Shown: in pieces, positions 7,885-15,516 of the stretch
How positions within the stretch are numbered: position 1 is the first letter of the stretch
How the letters are laid out: each line of letters begins with the position of its first letter
Source: UBA1731 sp963653155
GTDB taxonomy: Bacteria > Verrucomicrobiota > Kiritimatiellia > RFP12 > UBA1067
Length of the DNA: 23,673 nucleotides
Direction of reading: 5' to 3'
Assembly (NCBI GenBank): GCA_963653155.1
Contig: CAVJWR010000048.1
Location: forward strand, 1 to 23,673
The notes under the pieces: generated by a model
Told to the model about the DNA's origin: nothing
Seen by the model: the letters and a program-made list of their open reading frames with translations, nothing else
Databases searched by the model: none
Translations under genes and position numbers: made by a program

Positions 7885-8899
7885 TGCTACTCTCCAACGC
7901 TTTCCTTACCGCCAGCGCAATGTGCCAAGCCAAGACAGGTGGAACCGCATTCCCGATTTGACGCTCAGTTTCACGAATGCCATTCGGAAATACGAAAGAA
8001 TCTGGAAATGACTGAATTCGTGCAGCCTCCCTCATAGATATTCGTCGAGGCAAGCTGTAATGGAACTGTATGTTTCCGTGGCATTCAGCCCGAATCGTAT
8101 AGCCGGGACGATCTGCCACCATTCGTCGATTCCCTTGTTCTCCAGAAGGTGCCGCCACACTCCATACGTGAGAAAACGCCTTGTCCCAATCTCTGGCCTC
8201 AAGGTCACCCAAAGCCTCTTTTGCCGTTATCGGTTTGCTCGACAATGGCTTAGGGCAAACGAAACGCCCAATGTCCGGCCTGGTTCCAACAAAGACAATC
8301 CTTTCCCGTGTCTGTGGAACGCCATATTCTTCTGCGTGATAGACGTGGTATGTCACATCATAGCCAAGAGACTTAAAGTCCGACAGGATTGTATTGAATG
8401 AATACTCATTTTGCTTTAGCATGAGACTGCCGACATTTTCCGCAATGAATACCTTTGGTTTCAACTTGCGTACTGCATCAACTATGTAGGTGTAAAGGCA
8501 ACTCCTCCGCCCTTTGATGCCGAGCATCTTTCCGTTTATCGAGATGTCCTGACATGGAAACCCCCCCATGACAACATCAACGCCATGAGGCATGGTGTCG
8601 ATAGCATCCTTGATATCTCCGCATACCACATGGCCCCCAAGATTCCGTTCATAGGTCTTACAGGCTGCCGGATTCAGTTCGTTCGCCCAAACAATGTCAA
8701 ACCCCGTTCGATGATATTCCTTCCCCAAGAAATTAAACCCACCGATAAATCCAAGATCCATGCCTCCGCACCCTGAGAATAACGACACTATGCGATATGT
8801 CTTTCTCTTTGTACCGAGACCAGACACAGGCGATGCGATATCGGTGTCAGTCATCCTTGGTACTGTCGGCTGCTTCTTGTACATCATTATCGGTCTCAT
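7877..8899 (-). CDS. DNA (cytosine-5-)-methyltransferase of a type II restriction-modification system
   Basis: The 340-residue product methylates cytosine C5 within the site recognised by the adjacent nuclease, protecting host DNA. Conserved motifs appear in order: motif I FSGCGGMDLGF (41-51, SAM binding), motif IV GGFPCQDIS with catalytic Cys in PCQ (115-117), motif VI ENV (154-156), motif VIII QTRERIVFVG (196-205), a target-recognition stretch, motif IX-like REAARIQSFPDSF, and motif X QIGNAVPPVLA. Length is normal. An upstream in-frame TTG (8920) overlaps the -10 box, so it cannot be the start; the ATG at 8899 has AGGA about 6 nt upstream. No controller protein and no Vsr endonuclease accompany it. 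Codon use and AT content differ from the flanks, suggesting horizontal transfer. Confidence 0.93.
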   Translation of the reverse strand: MRPIMMYKKQPTVPRMTDTDIASPVSGLGTKRKTYRIVSLFSGCGGMDLGFIGGFNFLGKEYHRTGFDIVWANELNPAACKTYERNLGGHVVCGDIKDAIDTMPHGVDVVMGGFPCQDISINGKMLGIKGRRSCLYTYIVDAVRKLKPKVFIAENVGSLMLKQNEYSFNTILSDFKSLGYDVTYHVYHAEEYGVPQTRERIVFVGTRPDIGRFVCPKPLSSKPITAKEALGDLEARDWDKAFSHVWSVAAPSGEQGNRRMVADRPGYTIRAECHGNIQFHYSLPRRISMREAARIQSFPDSFVFPNGIRETERQIGNAVPPVLAWHIALAVRKALESSSE

Positions 8900-8919
8900 C
8901 CTGTTTCCTAATGAGGACA

Positions 8920-8949
8920 ATTATATCACAATACGCTCTCGGTTGAACA
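8920..8949 (-). promoter_or_regulatory. promoter for the restriction-modification genes
   Basis: A perfect minus-strand TATAAT (8920-8925) is preceded by TGA, giving an extended -10. The -35 is weak: TGTTCA at 8944-8949 with an 18-nt spacer, or TTCAAC at 8942-8947 with 16. The expected start near 8913 leaves a short leader before the ATG at 8899. Confidence 0.6.
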
Positions 8950-9041
8950 AAGCAACACCGCCGAAAGCAGACAGGATACGTACCGTGCCGACCGGAACGG
9001 ATTCAACCTTTAATGGAATCACACGGCATTATGCATAGTCG

Positions 9042-9434
9042 TCATTCCTTCTCTTCCACCGTGGCGAGAGAGAAGTTCCATACACCCGACGTACGGCACG
9101 TGTCTATCACCTTCACGAGCGAGTCGTAGGAGGTCTCGCGGTCTGCGCGAATCACAACCGGCTGGCCAGGATAGAACTCCGCGACCTTCGCGAGGCGTGA
9201 ACCCAATTCCTCAAGCGAGAGCTTTCTTGCGTTCACCGTGACGGCCCCTTCCTTCGAAACGTTCAGGATGACCTCGCCGGGGAGTCGTCCAGGCGTCTCC
9301 GCCGAAGACGCCGAAGGCAGGGATATCGATATCTCGCTCTCCCACTGGGAGAACATGCTGGCGGTTACGAAGAAGCACAACNNNNNNNNNNGCGCAGGCG
9401 GCTTCGCCCGCCGCCCTCTATCTGCAAACTTCAT
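9042..9434 (-). CDS. exbD: ExbD/TolR-family biopolymer transport protein, interrupted by an assembly gap
   Basis: ExbD-type proteins have a short cytoplasmic tail, one membrane helix bearing the proton-carrying Asp, and a periplasmic domain; with ExbB they harvest proton motive force for TonB- or Tol-type machines. The N terminus (MKFADRGRRAKPPA) is followed by ten N, then LCFFVTASMFSQWESEISISLP, the end of the helix and start of the periplasmic domain, and a C-terminal fold with VVIRADRETSYDSLVKVIDTC, typical of the family. The essential helix portion with the conserved Asp falls in the gap; ten N appears too short for it, so the gap length is probably a placeholder. The start ATG lies inside exbB (17-nt overlap), implying coupling. 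Confidence 0.85.
   Translation of the reverse strand: MKFADRGRRAKPPAXXXXLCFFVTASMFSQWESEISISLPSASSAETPGRLPGEVILNVSKEGAVTVNARKLSLEELGSRLAKVAEFYPGQPVVIRADRETSYDSLVKVIDTCRTSGVWNFSLATVEEKE
9382..9391. other. assembly gap (10 N) inside exbD
   Basis: Ten unknown bases interrupt the transmembrane helix of ExbD. The reading frame stays open across it as given, but compared with usual ExbD proteins roughly ten residues of helix are missing, so the true length is likely larger. Confidence 0.95.
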
Positions 9435-9903
9435 CGGCCATCTCCTCAAGCTGGGCCACACGCCTTGCCGTACGGCGACGGAAATAGGCATAAGCGGCAA
9501 GCGACGGGATAGCGATCGCAAGACCGAATATCGTCGTGACAATCGCCTGTGATACGCCTTGCGCGAGCACAACGGGCTTCGCGTTCGCGGCCACATCGGA
9601 GGCAATGCCGCCAAATGCCGAGAACATGCCGAGAACGGTGCCGAGCAGACCTACCAGCGGCGCAATCGCGGCGATGTCCGCAAGCCACTCTACCGAAGAA
9701 TACATCCGATCCGCCATGCGGCCACCTGCGGCCGCCGGGTCGCGAGACCGTCTAATGTCCTCAAGCATGTAGCGCAAGGCACCTCTGCGCTGGGCAAAGA
9801 GCAGGTATAGGCACACCGCGAACGCGATGACGGAAAGTCCGGCAAGCACCCACATCAATGGACCGCCGTAATCCCAAGCCTGGCGAAACGTTATTGCATT
9901 CAT
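9418..9903 (-). CDS. exbB: ExbB/TolQ/MotA-type proton channel protein
   Basis: A short 161-residue inner-membrane protein with three hydrophobic segments: about 14-36, 75-97 (IAPLVGLLGTVLGMFSAFGGI, the conserved ExbB/TolQ/MotA signature) and 118-143 (AIVTTIFGLAIAIPSLAAYAYF). ExbB forms the pentameric channel that encloses ExbD and energises TonB-dependent transport. The ATG has AGGA 8 nt upstream. It follows galM by 70 nt and overlaps exbD by 17 nt. No tonB or receptor gene is in the window. Linkage to the sugar genes suggests, without proving, co-transcription; a GC-rich hairpin sits in the galM-exbB gap. Confidence 0.9.
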   Translation of the reverse strand: MNAITFRQAWDYGGPLMWVLAGLSVIAFAVCLYLLFAQRRGALRYMLEDIRRSRDPAAAGGRMADRMYSSVEWLADIAAIAPLVGLLGTVLGMFSAFGGIASDVAANAKPVVLAQGVSQAIVTTIFGLAIAIPSLAAYAYFRRRTARRVAQLEEMADEVCR

Positions 9904-9926
9904 TTGATCATCCTTTCAAGACTTGC

Positions 9927-9947
9927 GATGCGCCCACCTCGGGCATC
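9927..9947 (-). promoter_or_regulatory. GC-rich hairpin between galM and exbB
   Basis: On the minus strand GATGCCC and GGGCGCATC pair around a GAGGT loop as a bulged stem of about seven pairs. It lies just upstream of the exbB Shine-Dalgarno and has no T-run after it, so it may tune expression or mRNA stability rather than terminate. Low certainty. Confidence 0.3.
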
Positions 9948-9973
9948 TCCGTTCAGCGGACGCATCTGCACAA

Positions 9974-11029
9974 CTACGCAAATCGAAATTCCGTGACTGA
10001 CTCGCGCACTTCACCGGGCCGCAGAACGACGTTCGGGAACTGAGGATTGTTCGGGGAGTCGGGAATGGCTCCTGTCTCAAGCGCTATCCCGCACCTAGGC
10101 GAGAGCCTGTCGTTCCCCTTTGCCGGATATCCCTCTGGAATCCAATTGCCCGTGTAGACCTGTATGGACGGCTCGTCCGTCCATACCTCAAGCTTGTCGT
10201 TGCCGTGCGAAAGCCGGGCGGCGAACTGCATCTTCCGAACGCCATTCGCCGCAGAAGGCAGCACCCAGCAGTGGTCATATCCCTTGCCGAACCGCAGCAC
10301 TTCGTCATCGGCATCTATGCGCTCGCCGATAATGTGCGGCGCACGGAAATCGAATGGTGTGCCGGCCACGTCTGCAAGGTCGCCGACCGGGACCTGGCTC
10401 GCATCGTACGGGGCATACTTGTTGGCGTTGATCTCAAGCGTGTGATCCTCCACCGAACCGCCGGCCTCTCCCTTCAGATTGAAGTACACGTGCTGCGTCA
10501 TTGCGACCGGCGTGGCCTTGTCGATGGCCTTCACACGGTACTCGATGCGCCATGTGTTCGCCCTTGTCACCGTATACCTGACCTCCGCCTCCACCGCACC
10601 GGGGAAGCCACCCTCTCCATCGGGAGAGGTGAGCGAGAGTCTTATGCCCACATCGTCGCCATCCTCAAACGGCTCGGCTGTCCACAGCCTATCATGCCAT
10701 CCGCCATCCGAACCATGCAGGGCACAGCCTATCCCGCCTGGGAAATTGTTGCACTTCAGCACATAGTCCGTGCCATCAAGCGTGAATCTGCCGCCGCCTA
10801 TGCGGTTGGCATACCGGCCTATTAGACACCCATAGTACGGATCGCCATCCTCCCATCCGGCGGGCGAATCGAAACCGATTGCGATATCCCTGCCGTTCGG
10901 CAGACATATCCTGTTCACGCGCCCGCCCCAGTCCAGAACCTCAAGCACGAGACCTCCCGCACCATGCAAGGTGTAGGAGGTTACTTCCCGACCGTTTCTG
11001 GTACGGCCAAATGGCTTGCGATCCACCAT
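9974..11029 (-). CDS. galM: galactose mutarotase (aldose 1-epimerase)
   Basis: It interconverts alpha and beta anomers of galactose or glucose, feeding the anomer used by the kinase. The 351-residue product has normal length. Visible motifs: GRYANRI (71-77, substrate Arg/Asn), LHGS with H105, TQHVYFNL with H180 (catalytic acid; usually NHTYFNL), GYDHCWVL with D252, and LETGAIPDSPNNPQFP with E318 as catalytic base. No signal peptide, so it is cytoplasmic, unlike some exported homologues. The ATG is one nt after the transporter stop (TGA-C-ATG) with only a weak Shine-Dalgarno, which implies translational coupling. Order hexokinase, galactokinase, transporter, mutarotase indicates hexose catabolism. 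Confidence 0.95.
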   Translation of the reverse strand: MVDRKPFGRTRNGREVTSYTLHGAGGLVLEVLDWGGRVNRICLPNGRDIAIGFDSPAGWEDGDPYYGCLIGRYANRIGGGRFTLDGTDYVLKCNNFPGGIGCALHGSDGGWHDRLWTAEPFEDGDDVGIRLSLTSPDGEGGFPGAVEAEVRYTVTRANTWRIEYRVKAIDKATPVAMTQHVYFNLKGEAGGSVEDHTLEINANKYAPYDASQVPVGDLADVAGTPFDFRAPHIIGERIDADDEVLRFGKGYDHCWVLPSAANGVRKMQFAARLSHGNDKLEVWTDEPSIQVYTGNWIPEGYPAKGNDRLSPRCGIALETGAIPDSPNNPQFPNVVLRPGEVRESVTEFRFA

Positions 11030-11030
11030 G

Positions 11031-12530
11031 TCAATCCACTTTGATGTCAGTGTTTACGTTCTTCGAGAAGAAGAGTGCATAGGCGCACAGGTAGGCGAGG
11101 CAGAAGCCCGGAACCACATACGACATCATGTACCCGCACTTGTCCGCAATCGTGCTCTGCAACTGGGGGAACACCGCGCCGCCGAATACCATCATCATGA
11201 AAAGACCGCTCGCCGGAGCCGTATACTTTCCAAGTCCCTCAACCGCAAGGTTGAACGTGCAGGCCCACATGATCGAGGTGCAAAGTCCGCACAGGACGAA
11301 CAGCAGCGCGGTCAGCGGCACCTGCTGCATCGCGAACAGCGAAGATATCCCAGAGAAGTTTCCGGTGAACACAGGCATGACCACGCCAACCTTGGTGGTC
11401 ATTACGCCAAGGATCACAAGGAGAAGCCCTGTGCCGGTAGTGGCGGCAAGCATCGTGCGCGAAGAGATCTTGCCTCCGATGGAAGACCCGACCAGACGCC
11501 CCACGAGCATCAGGAACCAGTACGTTCCCACGACCGAACCTGCGACTGCGGCAGGGACAAGGCCGGGAGTGGTCTTGGCCAGTTCCGCGAGGGGGCCATC
11601 CTTGAGCCAGAAGAAGAGCATGGACGGGATGCCAAGCTCAATGCCCATGTAGCAGAAGATTCCGAACACGCCAAGGCGGCAATGGCGGAACTTCAGCGGA
11701 GAGAACGTAGGCACGGTCTCGCCATGCGCGGAAACGCGCCCGGCATCGCCGAACGGAAGCATCGCGATCACCATGAACGCCGCCGCGAAGATTGCCATCG
11801 CGATGTACATCACGAGGTTCACGTCCGACACGCTGACATCCGCCGTGGTGCCGGCGAGCTTTGCCGCCTCAAGCTTCTTGAGGGCCTCGCCGATGAGCGC
11901 ACCGAGCACGATCGGTGCGGCAGTGCCGGCGAGCGAATTGATTGAGCTTCCTGCCATGTTAAGCTGGTTGCCGCGCTTTCCGCCGCCGCCGACGGTATTG
12001 AGCATCGGATTCACCACCGTATTGAGCATGCATACGCAGAACCCGCAGATGAATGCGCCCGCAAGGTACACGAAGAAGTTCGCTGGCACTCCGGCCAACG
12101 AAGTGCCCTGAAGAACCTCGCCGGAAAGCCACTGCACGAAGATGCCGCCAAAACCGCAGGCGATGGCGATCAGGGCCGTAGNNNNNNNNNNNNNNNNNNN
12201 NNNNNNNNNNNNNNNNNNNNNNNNNNNNNNNNNNNNNNNNNNNNNNNNNNNNNNNNNNNNNNNNNNNNNNNNNNNNNNNNNNNNNNNNNNNNNNNNNNNN
12301 NNNNNNNNNNNNNNNNNNNNNNNGCCAGCCGGTATCCCCATGATGAGGTACGCGAGGAAGTTCATCGTGTTGCCCATCATCCCAAGCGTGTTCGAGCCGT
12401 TGATGCCTGGCTGGGCCTTCCATACATCGCCCAACGGCGCCGCAAGGTTCGTGACGAAGCCGACCATGCCATACAGGGCGAACATGGTAACTATGGCTAT
12501 CAGGTTGCCTTTCTTCTGATTCTCGCTCAT
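11031..12530 (-). CDS. sugar transporter of the major facilitator superfamily (FucP/GluP-like), with an assembly gap
   Basis: About 499 residues as assembled. The N terminus (MSENQKKGNLIAIVTMFALYGMVGFVTNL) and the series of hydrophobic helices match the fucose/glucose/galactose:H+ symporter branch of the MFS common beside galK and galM in Bacteroides-type gal clusters. It should import hexose across the inner membrane. About 48 residues, roughly TM2 to TM3, are unknown because of 142 N; the frame is preserved as given. The ATG has AAGGA about 8 nt upstream. It is 67 nt after galK and 1 nt before galM. Galactose is the likely substrate by context; glucose is also possible given the hexokinase in the same unit. 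Confidence 0.83.
   Translation of the reverse strand: MSENQKKGNLIAIVTMFALYGMVGFVTNLAAPLGDVWKAQPGINGSNTLGMMGNTMNFLAYLIMGIPAGXXXXXXXXXXXXXXXXXXXXXXXXXXXXXXXXXXXXXXXXXXXXXXXXTALIAIACGFGGIFVQWLSGEVLQGTSLAGVPANFFVYLAGAFICGFCVCMLNTVVNPMLNTVGGGGKRGNQLNMAGSSINSLAGTAAPIVLGALIGEALKKLEAAKLAGTTADVSVSDVNLVMYIAMAIFAAAFMVIAMLPFGDAGRVSAHGETVPTFSPLKFRHCRLGVFGIFCYMGIELGIPSMLFFWLKDGPLAELAKTTPGLVPAAVAGSVVGTYWFLMLVGRLVGSSIGGKISSRTMLAATTGTGLLLVILGVMTTKVGVVMPVFTGNFSGISSLFAMQQVPLTALLFVLCGLCTSIMWACTFNLAVEGLGKYTAPASGLFMMMVFGGAVFPQLQSTIADKCGYMMSYVVPGFCLAYLCAYALFFSKNVNTDIKVD
12182..12323. other. assembly gap (142 N) inside the sugar transporter gene
   Basis: 142 unknown bases within the N-terminal half of the MFS gene. 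The flanking protein segments are both in the same frame and both transporter-like, so the gap appears to be estimated about correctly rather than to hide another gene. Confidence 0.97.
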
Positions 12531-12597
12531 ACTCTATTCCTTTATGTGGTATTTGAATGATATGCCTACGGAACGAATCCGCTTCGGCGGCTGTCGC

Positions 12598-13776
12598 CTA
12601 TTGCCGCACGACGTGCGCCCCCTCCGATGGCTCGATGAGCGCACATGAGGGTTCATCGCCATAGGCGGCCTTGTAGTCGGCGGTTATGGCCGCAGCTATC
12701 TGGTCTGCCGCCTTGGGGTCAACAAGCAGACAGCAGCTTCCGCCGAAGCCGCCGCCGGAAAGCCTCGCCCCATACACGCCCGGAAGCTTCTTCGCGGAAT
12801 CGACAATCGTGTCGAGCTCTGCGCAGGAGTTCTCGAACCAGTTGCGGCTCGACTCGTGGGAATCGAACATGAGGGCTCCGAAGGCCTTCACGTCCCCCTT
12901 CTCAAGCAGTTCCGCCCCCTTGAGCACACGCTCGTCCTCTCCGATCGGGTGGATGGCACGCTTTGCCTCCGTTTCGTCAAGGCCGTCACGGTAGAGTATC
13001 CATTCGGCCGAAGAGACGTCACGCAGATGCGTGACGGGATGCCTCAGCACTTTCGCGAAATGCATGGCCGCGTCCTCGCAGGCCTGCCTGCGGATCGCAT
13101 ACGCCCCATCGACAAGGGCGTGCTTCGCGTTGGACTTCACCATCATGAACGCCACGGACGGGCCGAGGTTGACGGTTTCGAACGTGCAGGTGCGGAAATC
13201 GCTCTTCACGAGTCCGCCGGCCTTGCCGAACAGCGATGAGGCCTGATCAAGGAGACCGCATGGGCAACCCGCGAAAGTGTGCTCCGCCTTCTGACCGATC
13301 TTCGCCAGCTCCACCTTGTCCTTCTTGATGCCGTATATCTCGGAAAGCGCAATTGCCGTGCACATCTCCAGTGCGGCCGAGGACGAAAGCCCCGCCCCGA
13401 GCGGTATGTTGCCGAGGAACATCCCCTTCCACCCGTGCTTGGCATTGGCCGGCTCGCCGCCGAACAGCCAGCAGAACGTGCCGTTCACGTAGTTCTGCCA
13501 CGTATCCTCGTCGCGCTTAACGCAGTCCGCAAGCCTGTACGACACCTCTTTCATGAGATCCCCTGCGACAAGACGCACCGTGTCGTCATCGCTTGGGGCC
13601 ACCGCGAAGAACGTTCCCTTGTCTATCGCAGCGGAGAAGACGAACCCCTCATTGTAGTCGGTGTGGTTTCCAAGCACCTCAATGCGTCCGGGCGCGTAGG
13701 CCACAACCGACGGCTTCACGCCAAAGTGGTTAACGAATTTGCCGACAAGCTCATCATATACGTTCTGGTTAAGCAT
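12598..13776 (-). CDS. galK: galactokinase (GHMP family)
   Basis: It phosphorylates galactose at C1 with ATP, the first step of the Leloir pathway. The 392-residue product carries the three GHMP motifs: APGRIEVLGNHTDYNEG (28-44), PLGAGLSSSA (125-134, ATP phosphate loop) and LSGGGFGGS (339-347), plus the catalytic Asp at D177 in CGLLDQ. Odd: the first motif normally reads GRVNLIGEHTDY; here Asn and Glu are exchanged (E33, N37). The Glu normally contacts the sugar C6 hydroxyl, so specificity may differ. Start: the ATG at 13776 has AGGAG 7 nt upstream; the GTG just before is too close. It lies 23 nt after the hexokinase gene. No galT or galE is in the window. Confidence 0.93.
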   Translation of the reverse strand: MLNQNVYDELVGKFVNHFGVKPSVVAYAPGRIEVLGNHTDYNEGFVFSAAIDKGTFFAVAPSDDDTVRLVAGDLMKEVSYRLADCVKRDEDTWQNYVNGTFCWLFGGEPANAKHGWKGMFLGNIPLGAGLSSSAALEMCTAIALSEIYGIKKDKVELAKIGQKAEHTFAGCPCGLLDQASSLFGKAGGLVKSDFRTCTFETVNLGPSVAFMMVKSNAKHALVDGAYAIRRQACEDAAMHFAKVLRHPVTHLRDVSSAEWILYRDGLDETEAKRAIHPIGEDERVLKGAELLEKGDVKAFGALMFDSHESSRNWFENSCAELDTIVDSAKKLPGVYGARLSGGGFGGSCCLLVDPKAADQIAAAITADYKAAYGDEPSCALIEPSEGAHVVRQ

Positions 13777-13799
13777 CACATCACTCCTGTTTCATTGCA

Positions 13800-15110
13800 T
13801 CACACCTGCCGGAGCAGGGCAGCCACGGCCGCACCTACCATCGGCGAATTGTTCGGGCATTCGATAAGGGCAAACGACACGTTGCGCGGACCGAGCATCT
13901 GGTCAAGCTCCTTCTGCACGATCTGCGAAAACGACACCGTGCGCGTCTTGTGGTACACGGATCCGTCAACGCACACGCATACCGGCGCCGAGCTGTCGCT
14001 TCCGCCGCCAGTCTTGACGATGAACGCGGCAAGGTGGATGGCCGTAAGTATCGCCGCACGCTCGAACACTGGTATGGCAAGCCTACGCGCCATCGCGGCA
14101 TCGTTGGGATCGGCGAAAACCTTGTCGAGCGGATTGGGGCAGCCGCAATCGAACTTGGCGCAGAAATTGTCGAGGTGCATGTTCTCAAGCGACGGCATCG
14201 CGGCAATCTGCCTCGAAGCCGCCTCCGTGAAGAATCCAGCCTTTGCGGCCGCCTTGAATATCTCAAGCCCGATGCTGCCGAGATACGCGCCGGAGATCAT
14301 CTTTTCGAAAACCTGCTTTCCTGGGTCAAGCGACTTGGAGTCCATCGCTACGTCGAACTTCGACTGCGCGATCTTGGAGAACCCGCCAGACTCGGAGTTC
14401 ACGATCATCTCCACCGGATAGTCTCCGGGCGGCAGCTTCGCTATGCCGGCCGTCTTCTGCACATATGCCACATTCGTGCCCGTGCCAAGGATGAACCCAA
14501 TGTACGCGGAGAATCGCTGGCCCGGCCTTTCGCAGACCTTGCCCGCAAGGAGCGTAGTGACGGTATCGTTCAGCACAAGTATCTTGGACGGCGAGAACGA
14601 AAGGCGCTTCCTGAGTTCAGAGCCGATCCACTGGCCGACTATCTCCGGGGCCTGGATCTGCTTTGTCCAGTGCAGGAGCTTCGCATCCCCGTCCGGCGCG
14701 GCTTCGCAGGCGTACGAGAAGCAGAACCCTACGGCGGGATCGGCGACGAACGGCTTGGTGCGCTCAAGATGCGCCGCAAAAGTCCCGTAGAAATCGTCCG
14801 GAGAGACATACCCGGCCGTGCCAGGCATCACCGACTTCTCAAGGTGATCGATCTTGGCCTCGCACGACCCCTGCGGAAAGCTCACCGTGCCGGCGCGGAG
14901 GTTTGTCCCACCCGCATCAAGCACCGCAACCGGCGTGTCGCGACAGAGTTCGCCAGACGGGGAAACGTACGTAGGTATCATCGCGAGAGAGGATGGCTCA
15001 CCCTTTAGGCCCGCCTCCATCTCCTTTATGAACGCGGAGACGAGCGCACTCCTATCCAGCTGCTGAGAAACAAAACCATTTGACTCAAGAAACTCTTCTT
15101 GCGTCTGCAT
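13800..15110 (-). CDS. eukaryotic-type hexokinase
   Basis: A 436-residue ATP-dependent hexokinase of the eukaryotic-like family (hexokinase_1/hexokinase_2 domains), distinct from bacterial Glk and ROK kinases. Motifs: phosphate-1 VLDAGGTNLR (63-72), sugar-binding GFCFSYAC (128-135, usually GFTFSFPC), LNDT with catalytic D182, GTGTN (209-213), NSESGGF (238-244) and VCVDGSVY near the C terminus. Length is that of a single hexokinase unit without regulatory duplication. Start: the ATG at 15110 has AAAGGA 4 nt upstream (15115-15120); the in-frame upstream codon lacks one. It is the first gene after the promoter at 15149-15178 and heads the galactose unit, so it probably phosphorylates glucose released along with galactose, for example from lactose or other galactosides. 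Confidence 0.93.
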   Translation of the reverse strand: MQTQEEFLESNGFVSQQLDRSALVSAFIKEMEAGLKGEPSSLAMIPTYVSPSGELCRDTPVAVLDAGGTNLRAGTVSFPQGSCEAKIDHLEKSVMPGTAGYVSPDDFYGTFAAHLERTKPFVADPAVGFCFSYACEAAPDGDAKLLHWTKQIQAPEIVGQWIGSELRKRLSFSPSKILVLNDTVTTLLAGKVCERPGQRFSAYIGFILGTGTNVAYVQKTAGIAKLPPGDYPVEMIVNSESGGFSKIAQSKFDVAMDSKSLDPGKQVFEKMISGAYLGSIGLEIFKAAAKAGFFTEAASRQIAAMPSLENMHLDNFCAKFDCGCPNPLDKVFADPNDAAMARRLAIPVFERAAILTAIHLAAFIVKTGGGSDSSAPVCVCVDGSVYHKTRTVSFSQIVQKELDQMLGPRNVSFALIECPNNSPMVGAAVAALLRQV

Positions 15111-15148
15111 TGTATCCTTTCTTAACAAACCAACACTTACGAATCGCT

Positions 15149-15178
15149 AATATACCAAAAACCCATCTCCAAAAGCAA
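15149..15178 (-). promoter_or_regulatory. extended -10 promoter for the hexokinase-gal unit
   Basis: On the minus strand TATATT (15149-15154) is preceded by TGG, and TTGCTT (15173-15178) lies 18 nt upstream. The predicted start near 15142 leaves a leader of about 30 nt before the hexokinase ATG. The spacer and TG extension match the promoter at 6756-6785. Confidence 0.55.
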
Positions 15179-15198
15179 GAGGCGCAGAACCGGCATCC

Positions 15199-15516
15199 TC
15201 AGCGGAAAGTCAACCCTCCTGGGACCGGCGGTTGGCCCGGTCGATGCATCCACACGCCAGGCTCATGTACGCCCCTTATAAAGTCCGCAAACGGCATAGA
15301 CCCGTCGCCGTCCGTGATCGGCACCTTTGCCCCCATGAACTCGAAGCTGCCGGACTTCACCGGGTTCGACATCCCATCTACCGCACGGAGCGTCAGCATT
15401 GTCTCCGCTACGGAAGATGGTGGCACCGTCACGCTGACAGACCAGAAATCCTCCGCATGCGGAACCGGTATGGATTGAAAGACAAATGTAAGGGTCTTGT
15501 TCTCAGGACTTTTCAT
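15199..15516 (-). CDS. uncharacterised 105-residue protein coupled to the sigma factor gene
   Basis: I do not recognise this protein. It has 105 residues, no signal peptide and no membrane helix. Alternating hydrophobic residues (LTFVFQSIPV, FWSVSVTVP, MLTLRAVDG, GSFEFMGAKVPI) suggest a small beta-rich fold, followed by a Pro/Gly-rich tail ending in MHRPGQPPVPGGLTFR. Its ATG lies 14 nt inside the sigma gene (ATGAAAAGTCCTGA), so the two are almost certainly translated together. A sigma regulator, co-factor or first target is possible, but it lacks the membrane segment of the common anti-sigma factors. The coding call rests on the overlap, the open frame and the protein-like composition. Confidence 0.68.
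   Translation of the reverse strand: MKSPENKTLTFVFQSIPVPHAEDFWSVSVTVPPSSVAETMLTLRAVDGMSNPVKSGSFEFMGAKVPITDGDGSMPFADFIRGVHEPGVWMHRPGQPPVPGGLTFR

Noticed and set aside
6865..8949. Flanking direct repeats or a recombinase that would mark the restriction-modification genes as a mobile element
   Set aside because: No integrase, transposase or clear flanking repeat was seen; transfer is suggested only by base composition and gene type.
8926..9041. Possible terminator between exbD and the restriction-modification promoter
   Set aside because: Only 4-5 bp stems are visible and no T-run follows any of them.
9042..9614. A longer version of the ExbD frame (190 codons)
   Set aside because: The upstream part reads through exbB in another frame and is Arg/Ser-rich; MKFADRG at 9434 is the natural start.
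11016..11945. A 309-codon plus-strand open frame rich in Arg, His and Glu
   Set aside because: Its low-complexity, charged composition is typical of the reverse complement of a membrane protein gene, here the sugar transporter.
13279..14421. A 380-codon plus-strand open frame
   Set aside because: Shadow of galactokinase and hexokinase; it spans two real genes and has no domain.
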